A DNA stretch of 27,981 nt from a virus. The DNA lies in the IMG/VR virus record IMGVR_UViG_3300031920_000531, positions 1 through 27,981 of that record; one strand, given 5' to 3'. Below the pieces are notes generated by a model. The model did no database searches. It saw nothing but the letters and a program-made list of their open reading frames with translations, and was not told the origin of the DNA. The translations under genes and the position numbers were made by a program. This document shows positions 16,257 through 23,761 of this stretch, in pieces (position 1 is the stretch's first letter; every line of letters starts with the position of its first letter).

Positions 16257-16781
16257 CTAAGAATCCTCACTAGCAGCCATTGGATATTCAAGGTCTTTTC
16301 TAGATGGGGTCTTTGGTTTATCTTTGAGTTTTCTTTTTAGGTCTCCTTGACTTTCTTTAGGAAACTTAGCTGATCTAAACTTATTACCTTTTTCATCAGG
16401 TTTTGTCCATTTTTCTTTCTTTTTAGGTTGAAAGTCTTTGTTTCGCTCTTTTCTTTCTTGCTTCTTTTTATCAACATTAGGTTCTAAATCATCTATTTTA
16501 GCTTTTTCCATAAGATAAGCTTTTGAAATCTTCTCAAACTTGTTTAGAAAATCAAAAACAAATTCTTCATGCTTTTCTATACTCTTACCTTTGTTTAAGG
16601 TACTGGTTTTATTGGCAGGAACATCGTCTGGAGACATTTCGGCAACTCTGTCTTTGTCAAACAGGTCTTTAATAGCATCTTTTTCTTTTACTTTTTTGAT
16701 ATGTTTGTTTTTTGCTTTTTTAACATTTCTATACATTGATTTTGTTAAAGTTTCAATTTTTTCTTTTAGACTATCGTTCAT
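16257..16781 (-). CDS. Basic hydrophilic protein of unknown function
   Basis: 174 residues from the ATG at 16781, preferred over a GTG two codons upstream because GAGG then stands five bases before it. The N-terminal 40 residues are a Lys-rich helix (LKEKIETLTKSMYRNVKKAK); residues about 68-95 form a second helix (KHEEFVFDFLNKFEKISKAYL); the last 70 residues are Lys/Pro/Asp-rich and probably disordered (KKKEKWTKPDEKG). No motif recognised. It lies between the tail-terminator-like gene and the large low-complexity protein gene, so a virion or assembly role is likely. An AATCTTTA motif starts 22 bases upstream. Confidence 0.6.
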   Translation of the reverse strand: MNDSLKEKIETLTKSMYRNVKKAKNKHIKKVKEKDAIKDLFDKDRVAEMSPDDVPANKTSTLNKGKSIEKHEEFVFDFLNKFEKISKAYLMEKAKIDDLEPNVDKKKQERKERNKDFQPKKKEKWTKPDEKGNKFRSAKFPKESQGDLKRKLKDKPKTPSRKDLEYPMAASEDS

Positions 16782-16795
16782 AAACACCTCTATTT

Positions 16796-16803
16796 TAAAG
16801 ATT
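16796..16803 (-). promoter_or_regulatory. AATCTTTA motif ahead of the 16781 gene (candidate late promoter element)
   Basis: Minus-strand AATCTTTA, followed by AAATAGAGG, lies 14 bases upstream of the ATG at 16781 and within 10 bases of the stop of the preceding gene. It is the closest spacing of the five copies. Confidence 0.35.
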
Positions 16804-16811
16804 TATTCTTA

Positions 16812-17798
16812 CTAATCCTTAGCTACCCATGGTTCGCATTCTGTATCAATGATTTCAGGTATTTCACCACCATCTTTACCAATAATAACAAGACCTGCTC
16901 CGTTATCTGTGTCAAAATCTTTAAGAACTACAGATTCTAAAACTCTCTTTGGAGCTTTTAACCAAGTGTTCTCAACTTGACCTGTTATTGTAATGAAGCG
17001 ACTATATGCGTTTTCTCCAATATTTTGGAAATTTTCATTCCTTACCAAGTCACTAGTTTCTATAGTTGAAAGTTGAAAGTTTCTACTTTCCAATATACCT
17101 TCCCTGTATCTAAGTAGACCATACATCATAAAGGAGTATAGCCACAATAATGAATTTGGGTCTCCATGGGTGTGACAGCCTAAAACTACCCTTTCTTGAA
17201 AGGTGGCTATCTCTCTTCTTGCCATAAATGTTCTATATTGTGGTAAAATGCCAACTTCAATTGCCGTAACATCTGTTCCAGCAGCTATAAACAAGCTATG
17301 ATTGCTTTTGCTAACAATTACATACCCAGTTCCAGTTTTAGGGTCAATAATCACCATTCCAGCTTGTATGATGGACAAGTCAACCACTGCTGTGTCTACT
17401 ACGAACTCACCCTTGATTTGATCATACGATGTGTACCCAAAAGGTTCTACGATGTAGGGTATTGTTTTCCCAATATCACTAGCTTCATATGTTTCAACAG
17501 TTGCGGTTTGGTCTGCTAGTCTAGCTAAACTCTTATCTTCTGTGTTTGATCCTATAGAAATGGTTATGCAAGGAAATTTCTCAACATCCATCCTGTGAGG
17601 TAGAAGTACTGATATTTCATTATCTCTCAGCCATTTTTTGGCGTTTTCTATCTCTTTTTGTCCATATATAGACGAAAGCATGGGATCGGAGGTAAAGTCC
17701 GAAAGCACATCGTCGATGAGCCATTCATTCTCTCTTAAATCTTGCAATGTTAATTCGATGATTCTACGAAAAAAAACATCTCCCTGGAAAATAGCCAT
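16812..17798 (-). CDS. Tail terminator / neck-type structural protein (putative)
   Basis: 328 residues from the ATG at 17798 (MAIFQGDVFFRRIIELTLQ). A TTG five codons upstream opens a longer frame, but the stop of the 55-residue gene overlaps the ATG as TAATG and GGAG stands nine bases upstream. Two conserved-looking regions stand out: FPCITISIGSNTEDKSLARL (about residues 76-95) and, in the C-terminal half, VVLGCHTHGDPNSLLWLYSF followed by YGLLRYREGILESRNFQLST. This layout (a P-x-I-x-I-x-x-G-S-x-x-E-D strand and a G-x-H-x-x-G-D-P helix start) is what I know from phage neck and tail-completion proteins. Upstream and downstream genes are also neck-like. Confidence 0.6.
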   Translation of the reverse strand: MAIFQGDVFFRRIIELTLQDLRENEWLIDDVLSDFTSDPMLSSIYGQKEIENAKKWLRDNEISVLLPHRMDVEKFPCITISIGSNTEDKSLARLADQTATVETYEASDIGKTIPYIVEPFGYTSYDQIKGEFVVDTAVVDLSIIQAGMVIIDPKTGTGYVIVSKSNHSLFIAAGTDVTAIEVGILPQYRTFMARREIATFQERVVLGCHTHGDPNSLLWLYSFMMYGLLRYREGILESRNFQLSTIETSDLVRNENFQNIGENAYSRFITITGQVENTWLKAPKRVLESVVLKDFDTDNGAGLVIIGKDGGEIPEIIDTECEPWVAKD

Positions 17799-17965
17799 TA
17801 TAAAGGTCTCCAAATTAAACTTAAAATTACCAAAGTGGGCAATATTATTATAAACATACGTTCTTTTTTTTCAAAAAATTTACTACCATCTTTCCCAAAC
17901 AACATAAAAATATTGACAATTTGAAACAGGAAAAATAAAGCTATAACATTGTTATTTTGATTCAT
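17798..17965 (-). CDS. 55-residue two-helix membrane protein in the neck gene cluster
   Basis: A 55-codon gene too short for many gene finders. It begins MNQNNNVIALFFLFQIVNIF; residues 7-24 form one hydrophobic helix, GKDGSKFFEKKER (24-36) a short basic loop, and MFIIILPTLVILSLIW (37-52) a second helix, so a hairpin in the membrane with both ends on the same side is expected. The start overlaps the previous gene by 14 bases and the TAA overlaps the next ATG by one base (TAATG), strong signs of coupled translation. AGAAAGA is a weak Shine-Dalgarno. Size and topology fit a small holin-like or other membrane accessory protein, but no family is recognised and the location among structural genes is not typical of lysis genes. 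Confidence 0.7.
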   Translation of the reverse strand: MNQNNNVIALFFLFQIVNIFMLFGKDGSKFFEKKERMFIIILPTLVILSLIWRPL

Positions 17966-18725
17966 ATTTCTTTCTCAAAGCTGGTATCAATTCTCGTTGG
18001 TAAGTGTCTTGTACCCACTGAAAAGTATCTATCATGATGTTTTCAGGTGGTCTACCAGGGTGTACCCATGTTCCCTTAGACCTACTCTTGTCTGAGATAA
18101 CCCTAAAGGTCATTATACTTCTTTCTACCTTGCCTGTTTTTGCATTTTTGTTTTGGAAAACACTAACGCCTTGGACATTTTTAGAAAGAGATTTGCCACT
18201 TTTGCTGTTGTTTAAATCTTTAATGCTAAAGCTATGTATTTTGCCAATTCTAGGACTACCATTACTGTCCGTAGCTAAAGCTTTGTTTTTACTATATCTT
18301 ATACCTTTTGATCTGAAGAAAGTTTTCAACTCACCTACAAGATCGTCACCAGAAGTAGAAGTTTTTTTAGCAGTATTCTTTTTTTCAATAGGTATTATTC
18401 TATACTTGCTTCCATCCTTAGCAGTTTTACCGTTTTTAAGCAGTTCACTCATAAAACCGCCCTTTCTACCTTCTTCAATCCATAGAGCTTCTTCTCTTAT
18501 TCCTACTGTTATAAAATTCTCAGACTGTTGTTCTATATATATGTTTTCTTTATATTTGTTACCCAAACTATTTGGCAGTTGATCAGCGAGCTTTTGGGCG
18601 TGTTTAACAGCACCGTCCCCGAGAGATTTGGCTATCAACTTCATATCACTTTCAAATTGCTTCTTTACTTTTTCTTTTACTTCTTTCAAAATGTCAGATG
18701 TTTTTATGTCAAATGTCAACTTCAT
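17952..18725 (-). CDS. HK97-gp10-like head-tail joining protein (putative)
   Basis: 257 residues. N-terminal helix (residues 1-45) with SDMKLIAKSLGDGAVKHAQK, then strand ENFITVGIREEALWIEEGRK followed by GGFM, a Lys/Ser-rich middle (about 115-195) and the closing FRVISDKSRSKGTWVHPGRP, then PPENIMIDTFQWVQ and a C-terminal helix. The alternation of an N-terminal helix, an E-x-G-R-K-G turn and a final W-x-H-P-G-R-P-P region resembles the HK97 gp10 family of neck/tail-completion proteins. It is translated right after the cyclase-like protein (TAATG overlap at 18725) and just before a small membrane protein and the tail-terminator-like gene, which supports a neck role. Confidence 0.55.
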   Translation of the reverse strand: MKLTFDIKTSDILKEVKEKVKKQFESDMKLIAKSLGDGAVKHAQKLADQLPNSLGNKYKENIYIEQQSENFITVGIREEALWIEEGRKGGFMSELLKNGKTAKDGSKYRIIPIEKKNTAKKTSTSGDDLVGELKTFFRSKGIRYSKNKALATDSNGSPRIGKIHSFSIKDLNNSKSGKSLSKNVQGVSVFQNKNAKTGKVERSIMTFRVISDKSRSKGTWVHPGRPPENIMIDTFQWVQDTYQRELIPALRKKYESK

Positions 18726-20944
18726 TATTGTTTTACCGCTGGTGAAGATTTTGGTTTACGAATAGAAATAGGACTATTTCCTTTAGGTCCAATCGGGTCT
18801 CCAGCAGGGTCTTCAGCCAAACCTCTAGAACCATCTATCCACTGTGCTCTTCCAGTTTCATTGTCTATATCTTTAACCTTATATCCCTTCTGTGTTCCTT
18901 CAGGGTTGTGAGGTTTTGTTGTGTGTTTTGTTGTCTGTTTAGTAGCCAATTTGCTCTTTTCTAATTTTTTATCTTTTTTTTTTAAAAACTTAGAAAGCTT
19001 TTCTACATCTTCACTCTTGCTAATTCCACCTTTTTCTTCGTTTTTACCACGACAGCTGAACTTCTTCCTTGCAGAACATAGTGGAGAGTTTTTGTCATCA
19101 TTAGATCGGCAATCTTTACCAGAAGTTGTCATTTTTTGGTGAGATTTAGCACAAAAAGAGTTACTGCCCCCTCCAGAGCTTTTACCTTTGTTTTTCTTTT
19201 TTTCATTTATTTCAGCAGCACTTTTGGATTTATTCTTTTTCTTGCCACCTTTTTTCTTACTAGCACCTTGTTTTTGCTGTTCTAGTTTTTTTTTTACTTT
19301 TTCCTTCATTTCCTTAATACTCATATCTTCATCTTTCAGAAGATTCATTTTAGATATGATAGCATTTGTTTTTCTCAATAGTGAAACGAAATTTTCTGTT
19401 TTTTCTATTTCATCTTCTTCAGGATATTCTTCTTCCATACCGTCTTCAAGCATTTCTTCTTCTTCTTCTTCAGAATCTACAGCAAAATCGTCAGGATTCA
19501 TGTCATCTTCCATCTCTTCTTCTATGGCCTCACCTTCATCCATGACTTCTTCGCCCATGACTTCATCTTCTTCATTGAGCATGTCATCTTCCATACCCTC
19601 TTCCATACCCTCTTCCATGTTGCCATATCCGAGTTCACGAGCCATTTCAATCATAGCTTGAAGTGTATAAATAAGAGCATCGTATAGTTCTGGATTTTCT
19701 TGAGAAACCATTTCTAAATATTCTCTGTTTTCTTTGAAACTTTGAAGACTTTCAAATATGACGGTTTTTAAATCTTCAGTAGGATCACCTTCCCCTTCCA
19801 TACCGTCTTCAGGATACTCTTCTCCCATTTCTTCTTCAGGATACTCTTCTCCCATTTCTTCTTCCATTTCTTCTTCGGGGTATTCTTCTTCCATTTCCCC
19901 TTCCATACCCTCTTCAGGGTATTCCTCTTCCATACCCTCTTCTATACCTTCTTCCATACCCTCTTCAGGATATTCTTCTTCCATACCGTCTTCAAGCATT
20001 TCTTCTTCTCCCATTTCGCCAGCTATAGAGTCTGAAAGTTCGCTAGAATCTTCGTCTAAAACTTCATCATTATAATCTTCTTCATCACTATATTTTGAAT
20101 CACTTCTTTCTGCCATAACTTCTTCGTGCTCTACATCACCATCACCATCAAGGTCATCACTAGGTAGAATCTCACCATGATCTTCTTCAACATCTGGTTC
20201 ACCATCAAGGTCAATATCTTCATCCATAACACTATTCGATTCCGACATGTCGTCTATGGCATCTCCTTCTATTTCCTTTTCCCCTTCTATATTTTCCTCT
20301 TCTTCGTACTCCATATCTTCTTCAACATTTTCTTCAGGGTCTCCTTCTGGTAACATATCACCAGTAGCTCCTGAATCACCTTCTTCGGCTACCTGTTCTT
20401 GTTGAACTTCTTCTTCATCGCTTTGCATTTCGGTAGAATCATGAATAGCTTTATCTTCTGCATTGAGATGCTTTTCATGTTCTGGAATATCACCTTCGCT
20501 TTCACCTACAACTTCCTCTTGGTTTCCTTGCTCTTGATAACCACCAGATATAGCTTGCTGCATAGCCTGCTCCATCTCTGGAGAGTAATCTGTAATTTGA
20601 TTTTTACCATTCATCTTTGCGTATATCAATGCTTTTGCAGCATCAGATACCTTCTCACCAATACCAATGGAAATTGTAAATCCAGTTTTGTCTACATATT
20701 CGTCTTTTAAATTTTCCAAATCTGGAATGCTAGTTACAGGAACTTGAAATATAGCTTCATCGGAACCGCTACTAATAACCGACCCACCATTGAACTCAGC
20801 CCATTTGGAAAAAATCTGAACACCAGTATTGATTGCTTCTGATAGCTTAGATAGCTGGCTTGTGTCATCAGAAAGTACAGCGTTTCCTACACTTTCTCCC
20901 ACATTATCAGCATCAATTGCAACGTATGTCATTTGCTCTTTCAT
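18725..20944 (-). CDS. Cyclase/polymerase-like (GGDEF / mCpol type) domain fused to a very acidic repeat protein
   Basis: 739 residues. Residues 1-118 look like a Cas10-palm/GGDEF/mCpol domain: YVAIDADNVGES (7-18, metal-site Asp at D11/D13), a helix, then VISSGSDEAIF (56-66, the GGDEF-like SGSDE turn), SIGIGEK (92-98) and ALIYAKMNGKNQI (105-117), the usual A-L-x-x-A-K-x-x-G-x-N end. Residues about 135-515 are extremely acidic with M-E-E-E-Y-P-E-E repeats and an EF-hand-like DLDGDGDVEHEE (about 263-274); a short helical domain lies at about 388-440. Residues about 545-590 are Lys-rich, and a four-Cys segment (SFCAKS... to KKFSC, about 596-631) precedes a basic tail. Nucleotide synthesis is possible but unproven; a scaffold or core role is suggested by acidity and position. 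AAGGAA precedes the ATG. Confidence 0.75.
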   Translation of the reverse strand: MKEQMTYVAIDADNVGESVGNAVLSDDTSQLSKLSEAINTGVQIFSKWAEFNGGSVISSGSDEAIFQVPVTSIPDLENLKDEYVDKTGFTISIGIGEKVSDAAKALIYAKMNGKNQITDYSPEMEQAMQQAISGGYQEQGNQEEVVGESEGDIPEHEKHLNAEDKAIHDSTEMQSDEEEVQQEQVAEEGDSGATGDMLPEGDPEENVEEDMEYEEEENIEGEKEIEGDAIDDMSESNSVMDEDIDLDGEPDVEEDHGEILPSDDLDGDGDVEHEEVMAERSDSKYSDEEDYNDEVLDEDSSELSDSIAGEMGEEEMLEDGMEEEYPEEGMEEGIEEGMEEEYPEEGMEGEMEEEYPEEEMEEEMGEEYPEEEMGEEYPEDGMEGEGDPTEDLKTVIFESLQSFKENREYLEMVSQENPELYDALIYTLQAMIEMARELGYGNMEEGMEEGMEDDMLNEEDEVMGEEVMDEGEAIEEEMEDDMNPDDFAVDSEEEEEEMLEDGMEEEYPEEDEIEKTENFVSLLRKTNAIISKMNLLKDEDMSIKEMKEKVKKKLEQQKQGASKKKGGKKKNKSKSAAEINEKKKNKGKSSGGGSNSFCAKSHQKMTTSGKDCRSNDDKNSPLCSARKKFSCRGKNEEKGGISKSEDVEKLSKFLKKKDKKLEKSKLATKQTTKHTTKPHNPEGTQKGYKVKDIDNETGRAQWIDGSRGLAEDPAGDPIGPKGNSPISIRKPKSSPAVKQ
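19800..19990 (-). repeat. Degenerate tandem repeats coding M-E-E-E-Y-P-E-E units
   Basis: About seven imperfect units, mostly 24-27 bases, encode variants of MEEEYPEEG or MGEEYPEEE (residues about 320-380 of the 739-residue protein). A second, weaker block (MEEGMEEGM, EDGMEEEYPEED) lies at about 19415-19620. Unit number may vary between related phages through slippage or recombination. Confidence 0.8.
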
Positions 20945-20946
20945 GT

Positions 20947-21843
20947 TTATTCCTTATTTATATTTTTCAAAGTTTTCAGTAGCATTTCTATATTTTCAGA
21001 ATCCATACTTTTTGGGAACTTCATTTGGATATTCCTTTCTGTTTTCTGGATTTTTATGCTTTTGTTCCAATCATCACCATAGCAAATACAAAGTGTGAGC
21101 TTACTGCCACCTTTGTATAGATCAGAACCACAATCTGGGCAATCTATATTTTCTCTTTTCTCAATTTGAGCTTCTTCTATTTTTTCTTTTTGTTTTTTTA
21201 GGAAACCTTTTAGTTTTTCCGACTTACTCTCTTCTTCATGTTCTTCATGCTCTTCATGTTCTTCATGCTCTTCATGTTCTCTGTGAGCAGATAGAGCTTG
21301 CGAAAGTCTTTCTTTTACCAATATCTCAACAGCATCTCTTTGGGCTATTTTTTGATCAACAACCCTAGATATTAAAGAGTGAAGTTGGAGTCTTTCATCT
21401 ATAACAGATTGCAATTTGGATATATCAAATGTTTTTTTCTCTTCCTCTCTTGCATCTTTGAGACTATCAATGTCATACAATTCAAATGTTGTCATAATCA
21501 CAAGACCAACACCTGGAATCGATCTTTGTGTAAATTCGTTTATTTTCTTGCCTTTTGAATAGAAATACCCACTGAACGTATCTTGGTCTTTCTTTATAAT
21601 ATACATATAAGAGCCAATAGCAAAAGGTAGCTCTATTTCTTTGTTGTCTCCCTTTTCTAAGTGAGTCAAGTTTGAAATTAAAAAAGACATAACAGCTCTA
21701 GGTACTATTTTCAAACCAGTAGCCATCTCACTAGTACTGGTAGCGTTTTGCTGATACATCTTGTAAACATCAGATTTCTCCATAATTTCAAAGAAATCAT
21801 CGCCTAATATAGATTTTATAAGTTGATCTGGTTGTATTTTCAC
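20947..21843 (-). CDS. Protein with His-Glu-Glu repeats and C-terminal zinc ribbon
   Basis: 298 residues from a GTG start (AGGT upstream). N-terminal part (1-130) is mixed alpha/beta (FAIGSYMYIIKKDQDTFSGY, then IPGVGLVIMTTFELYD), residues 140-185 are helical, 188-204 consist of five H-E-E units, followed by a Lys-rich coil. The C terminus has a zinc-ribbon-like cluster C235-x2-C238 ... C252-x-C254 (DCPDCGSDLY, LCICYGDDW). Similar C-terminal Cys knuckles occur in several phage head or assembly proteins, so a virion assembly role is possible, but I cannot name the family. The stop is two bases before the ATG of the cyclase-like gene, so the two are translated together. Confidence 0.6.
   Translation of the reverse strand: MKIQPDQLIKSILGDDFFEIMEKSDVYKMYQQNATSTSEMATGLKIVPRAVMSFLISNLTHLEKGDNKEIELPFAIGSYMYIIKKDQDTFSGYFYSKGKKINEFTQRSIPGVGLVIMTTFELYDIDSLKDAREEEKKTFDISKLQSVIDERLQLHSLISRVVDQKIAQRDAVEILVKERLSQALSAHREHEEHEEHEEHEEHEEESKSEKLKGFLKKQKEKIEEAQIEKRENIDCPDCGSDLYKGGSKLTLCICYGDDWNKSIKIQKTERNIQMKFPKSMDSENIEMLLKTLKNINKE
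21235..21279 (-). repeat. Five tandem 9-base units coding His-Glu-Glu
   Basis: Alternating GAAGAGCAT and GAAGAACAT units on the minus strand give an 18-base higher-order repeat. It encodes the H-E-E run at residues about 189-204 of the 298-residue protein. The near-perfect units suggest recent expansion. Confidence 0.85.
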
Positions 21844-21851
21844 AAATTTAC

Positions 21852-22238
21852 CTATGGGTTAACTCTAACTACAGTAGTGTCTACAAGTTTATAAATATGA
21901 AGTGTTGCTGCAGAGGTTCTGATAAAAGCATTAGAACCTACTGAATATTTTACAAACTCACCTGAATCAAATACAGGAAAAACATTGTCAGCTGGAACTG
22001 TTGGTGCAGCAGGAGCTGAATCATCTATTGCAATATATCCTATTGCTCCTGAAAGATTTAGAATATACAAAGCATCACCTTTTTCAACCTGAATACCTCC
22101 AGATGCATCCCCAATATACTCAAGAGCAGGACCTACTTCTACTATTTTTCTAGCCCCTACACATTCATTGTATTCTAAATTATCAATCGAATGACTGTCT
22201 TCAAACAATCTTGCATCTTTATTTCTCTTAACACTCAT
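21852..22238 (-). CDS. Small beta-rich protein, probably virion-associated
   Basis: 128 residues: a charged N terminus (MSVKRNKDARLFEDSH), then strands ARKIVEVGPALEYIGDASGG, DALYILNLSGAIGYIAI, a Pro/Ala linker (APAAPTVPADN) and closing strands EFVKYSVGSNAFIRTS and TLHIYKLVDTTVVRVN. The pattern is that of a single beta-sandwich or beta-barrel accessory virion protein, as also suggested for the gene at 4006-4392, but the two do not look homologous by eye. A decoration or fibre role is possible. AGGAG precedes the ATG, and it is co-transcribed with the genes on both sides. Confidence 0.55.
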   Translation of the reverse strand: MSVKRNKDARLFEDSHSIDNLEYNECVGARKIVEVGPALEYIGDASGGIQVEKGDALYILNLSGAIGYIAIDDSAPAAPTVPADNVFPVFDSGEFVKYSVGSNAFIRTSAATLHIYKLVDTTVVRVNP

Positions 22239-22250
22239 ATATTTCTCCTA

Positions 22251-23156
22251 TTACCCTATATCATTCATGTCTACTTTTACTTTATAATCACCAATAGTTT
22301 CTACAGGTTTTTGAGGCTCTTCTATATCACGAACCTTTTGTTCTCTATCTTGATTTTTGTCAACATCATTGTTTTGATTATAATAAACGTATTCTCTTTG
22401 TACAACTGCTTGATAAGACATTCTCTGTGGACATCTTTCTCCTTTTTCATTTGTACCCTGTATAACTCTTACTTCATTGGGTATTTCTGTAATATACCAA
22501 TGAGCATTGTATTTATATCTCATGGAATATATGTTTCCCTTACCAGTTTCAGGATCAATTCCAGGGTTTCCCTTTCCATTAATCCATTTTATCTGACCGT
22601 CTTGTATCTTAAAGTGATAGCCACATTTATACTCTTTGTTCGCACTGTCTATCAAATACTGAACAGATGTAACAGGAAACTGTGCCCTATCTACTCCACC
22701 TGCATTATATTGCATTCTTTGGTAGTTTGAGACTAACACTTCCATATCTTTTATGAAAACTCTATCTCCAGGTGCTAGGTGAATTTCTTCTCCATCGGCC
22801 ACTGCATTTTTGTTGTAAAATCTAGGCACTAACATTCTAGCTGTCGAATAGTCAAAAACTCCACCCTCATTAGGTGTTTTTCTTTTTTGGTTAGAAACCA
22901 GTGTAGCTGTAAAACATCCAGCTTCTTTATATATCATACCGTTAGAAGATATAGTGTCATACTGACCGCTTCTTCTATAATCTCCCCTGTCTTTTAATCC
23001 AATTGGAGAAGGTATAGCAATATAATGAATAAATTCCACACCCCTACCTGTAACTAAATCGTCATCTTTCCCCAAATCCAAAGTGATTTGAAACAAGTCT
23101 TTAGGTGATTTAGGAAGGGTAGGTATTTGTAAACCCTTTTTTTCTTTATTTGCCAA
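22251..23156 (-). CDS. Probable virion structural protein (301 residues)
   Basis: 301 residues from a TTG start, supported by AGAGGT five bases upstream; no in-frame ATG lies near. The sequence looks like an ordered beta-rich structural protein: FIHYIAIPSPIGLKDRGDY, GMIYKEAGCFTATLVSN, DYSTARMLVPRFYN, PGDRVFIKDMEVLVSNYQRM and FPVTSVQYLID. Cysteines are few and no catalytic motif is visible. The C-terminal 45 residues are charged and probably flexible. Position in the neck/structural run and fold character suggest a neck or head-tail connector component; I do not recognise a named family. Confidence 0.6.
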   Translation of the reverse strand: MANKEKKGLQIPTLPKSPKDLFQITLDLGKDDDLVTGRGVEFIHYIAIPSPIGLKDRGDYRRSGQYDTISSNGMIYKEAGCFTATLVSNQKRKTPNEGGVFDYSTARMLVPRFYNKNAVADGEEIHLAPGDRVFIKDMEVLVSNYQRMQYNAGGVDRAQFPVTSVQYLIDSANKEYKCGYHFKIQDGQIKWINGKGNPGIDPETGKGNIYSMRYKYNAHWYITEIPNEVRVIQGTNEKGERCPQRMSYQAVVQREYVYYNQNNDVDKNQDREQKVRDIEEPQKPVETIGDYKVKVDMNDIG

Positions 23157-23165
23157 GATAAACCT

Positions 23166-23702
23166 CTAAAATTTCTTTTCAATTTTTAAACCATTCTCTT
23201 TAGCGTATTCTTTAATCGCTTTGCCTAAATTGTTACTTAGCTCTTTTTTGTTCAAATTAGAAAGTCTACTTTCATTTTTGAAAGTTTCTTCTAAAGTGAT
23301 TGTGTCACCACATTCACTAGCTTGAATGGAGAATATTTCAAAATTATGCTTAGTAACTTTGAATTCTATTTTTTCGTTCTTTTTTATGGTATATATGTCT
23401 AAACCTAGAACATTTTTCTGGGTGGAGTTTAAGTTATGAGAATAGTTAGAAACATCAGACATAGAGTTAGATTCACTCTTTGTCATACTTTGTTCAAACC
23501 CTTCCTCGAATTTCTTCGCAATTTGATGAGACACAATTGCAGGATGAGAACCAACAGCTAATATGTCACTGTTTTTACTGTTTTTACTTTTTTTACCCAT
23601 ACCAATGTGAAAACCACCCTTTAGGGATACTATTTTAACTTCAGAACCATTTAGGGTCCCTATTTTTTTTACTTCTTTTATTTCATCTTCTTTGATTTCC
23701 AC
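23166..23702 (-). CDS. Hypothetical protein (178 residues)
   Basis: 178 residues from a GTG start with AAGGAG six bases upstream. A beta-like N terminus (KIGTLNGSEVKIVSLKGGFH, GMGKK) is followed by a Ser/Asn-rich section (KSESNSMSDVSNYSHNLNST) and a mixed C-terminal domain (KIEFKVTKHNFEIFSIQASE, then a helix ending KEYAKENGLKIEKKF). No motif or family recognised. An AATCTTTA motif 18 bases upstream marks it as the probable first gene of the long structural unit that runs down to the tail tube terminator. Confidence 0.6.
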   Translation of the reverse strand: MEIKEDEIKEVKKIGTLNGSEVKIVSLKGGFHIGMGKKSKNSKNSDILAVGSHPAIVSHQIAKKFEEGFEQSMTKSESNSMSDVSNYSHNLNSTQKNVLGLDIYTIKKNEKIEFKVTKHNFEIFSIQASECGDTITLEETFKNESRLSNLNKKELSNNLGKAIKEYAKENGLKIEKKF

Positions 23703-23720
23703 AATAATCTCCTTATATTG

Positions 23721-23729
23721 TAAAGATTA
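23721..23729 (-). promoter_or_regulatory. AATCTTTA motif ahead of the 23702 gene (candidate late promoter element)
   Basis: Minus-strand TAATCTTTA followed by CAATATAAGGAG lies 18 bases upstream of the GTG start at 23702, in a 59-base gap after the stop of the 86-residue gene. The gap holds no other feature I can support. Confidence 0.45.
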
Positions 23730-23761
23730 TTTCAGATATTTTAAATTCAAAACGTATCTGT

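Noticed and set aside
18034-18582. 182-codon plus-strand open frame, apparently hydrophobic
   Set aside because: Antisense of the Lys/Asp/Glu-rich gp10-like gene, which always yields Leu/Phe-rich shadows. It has no Shine-Dalgarno, and the sense gene has clear coupling to its neighbours.
19188-20075. Long plus-strand Ser-rich open frames (157 and 105 codons)
   Set aside because: They are the antisense of the Glu-rich repeat region; GAA/GAG codons read backwards give Ser/Phe codons without stops. No ribosome site and no protein-like pattern.
20955-20962. TATAAATA, identical to the T4 late promoter octamer, before the cyclase-like gene
   Set aside because: It lies in the coding end of the previous gene (codons for Asn-Ile-Asn-Lys) and only ten bases from the ATG, leaving no leader for the Shine-Dalgarno. 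In AT-rich DNA it is probably chance.
19800-21280. Regular tandem repeats that could suggest a CRISPR array
   Set aside because: The units are contiguous coding repeats without unique spacers and keep the reading frame.
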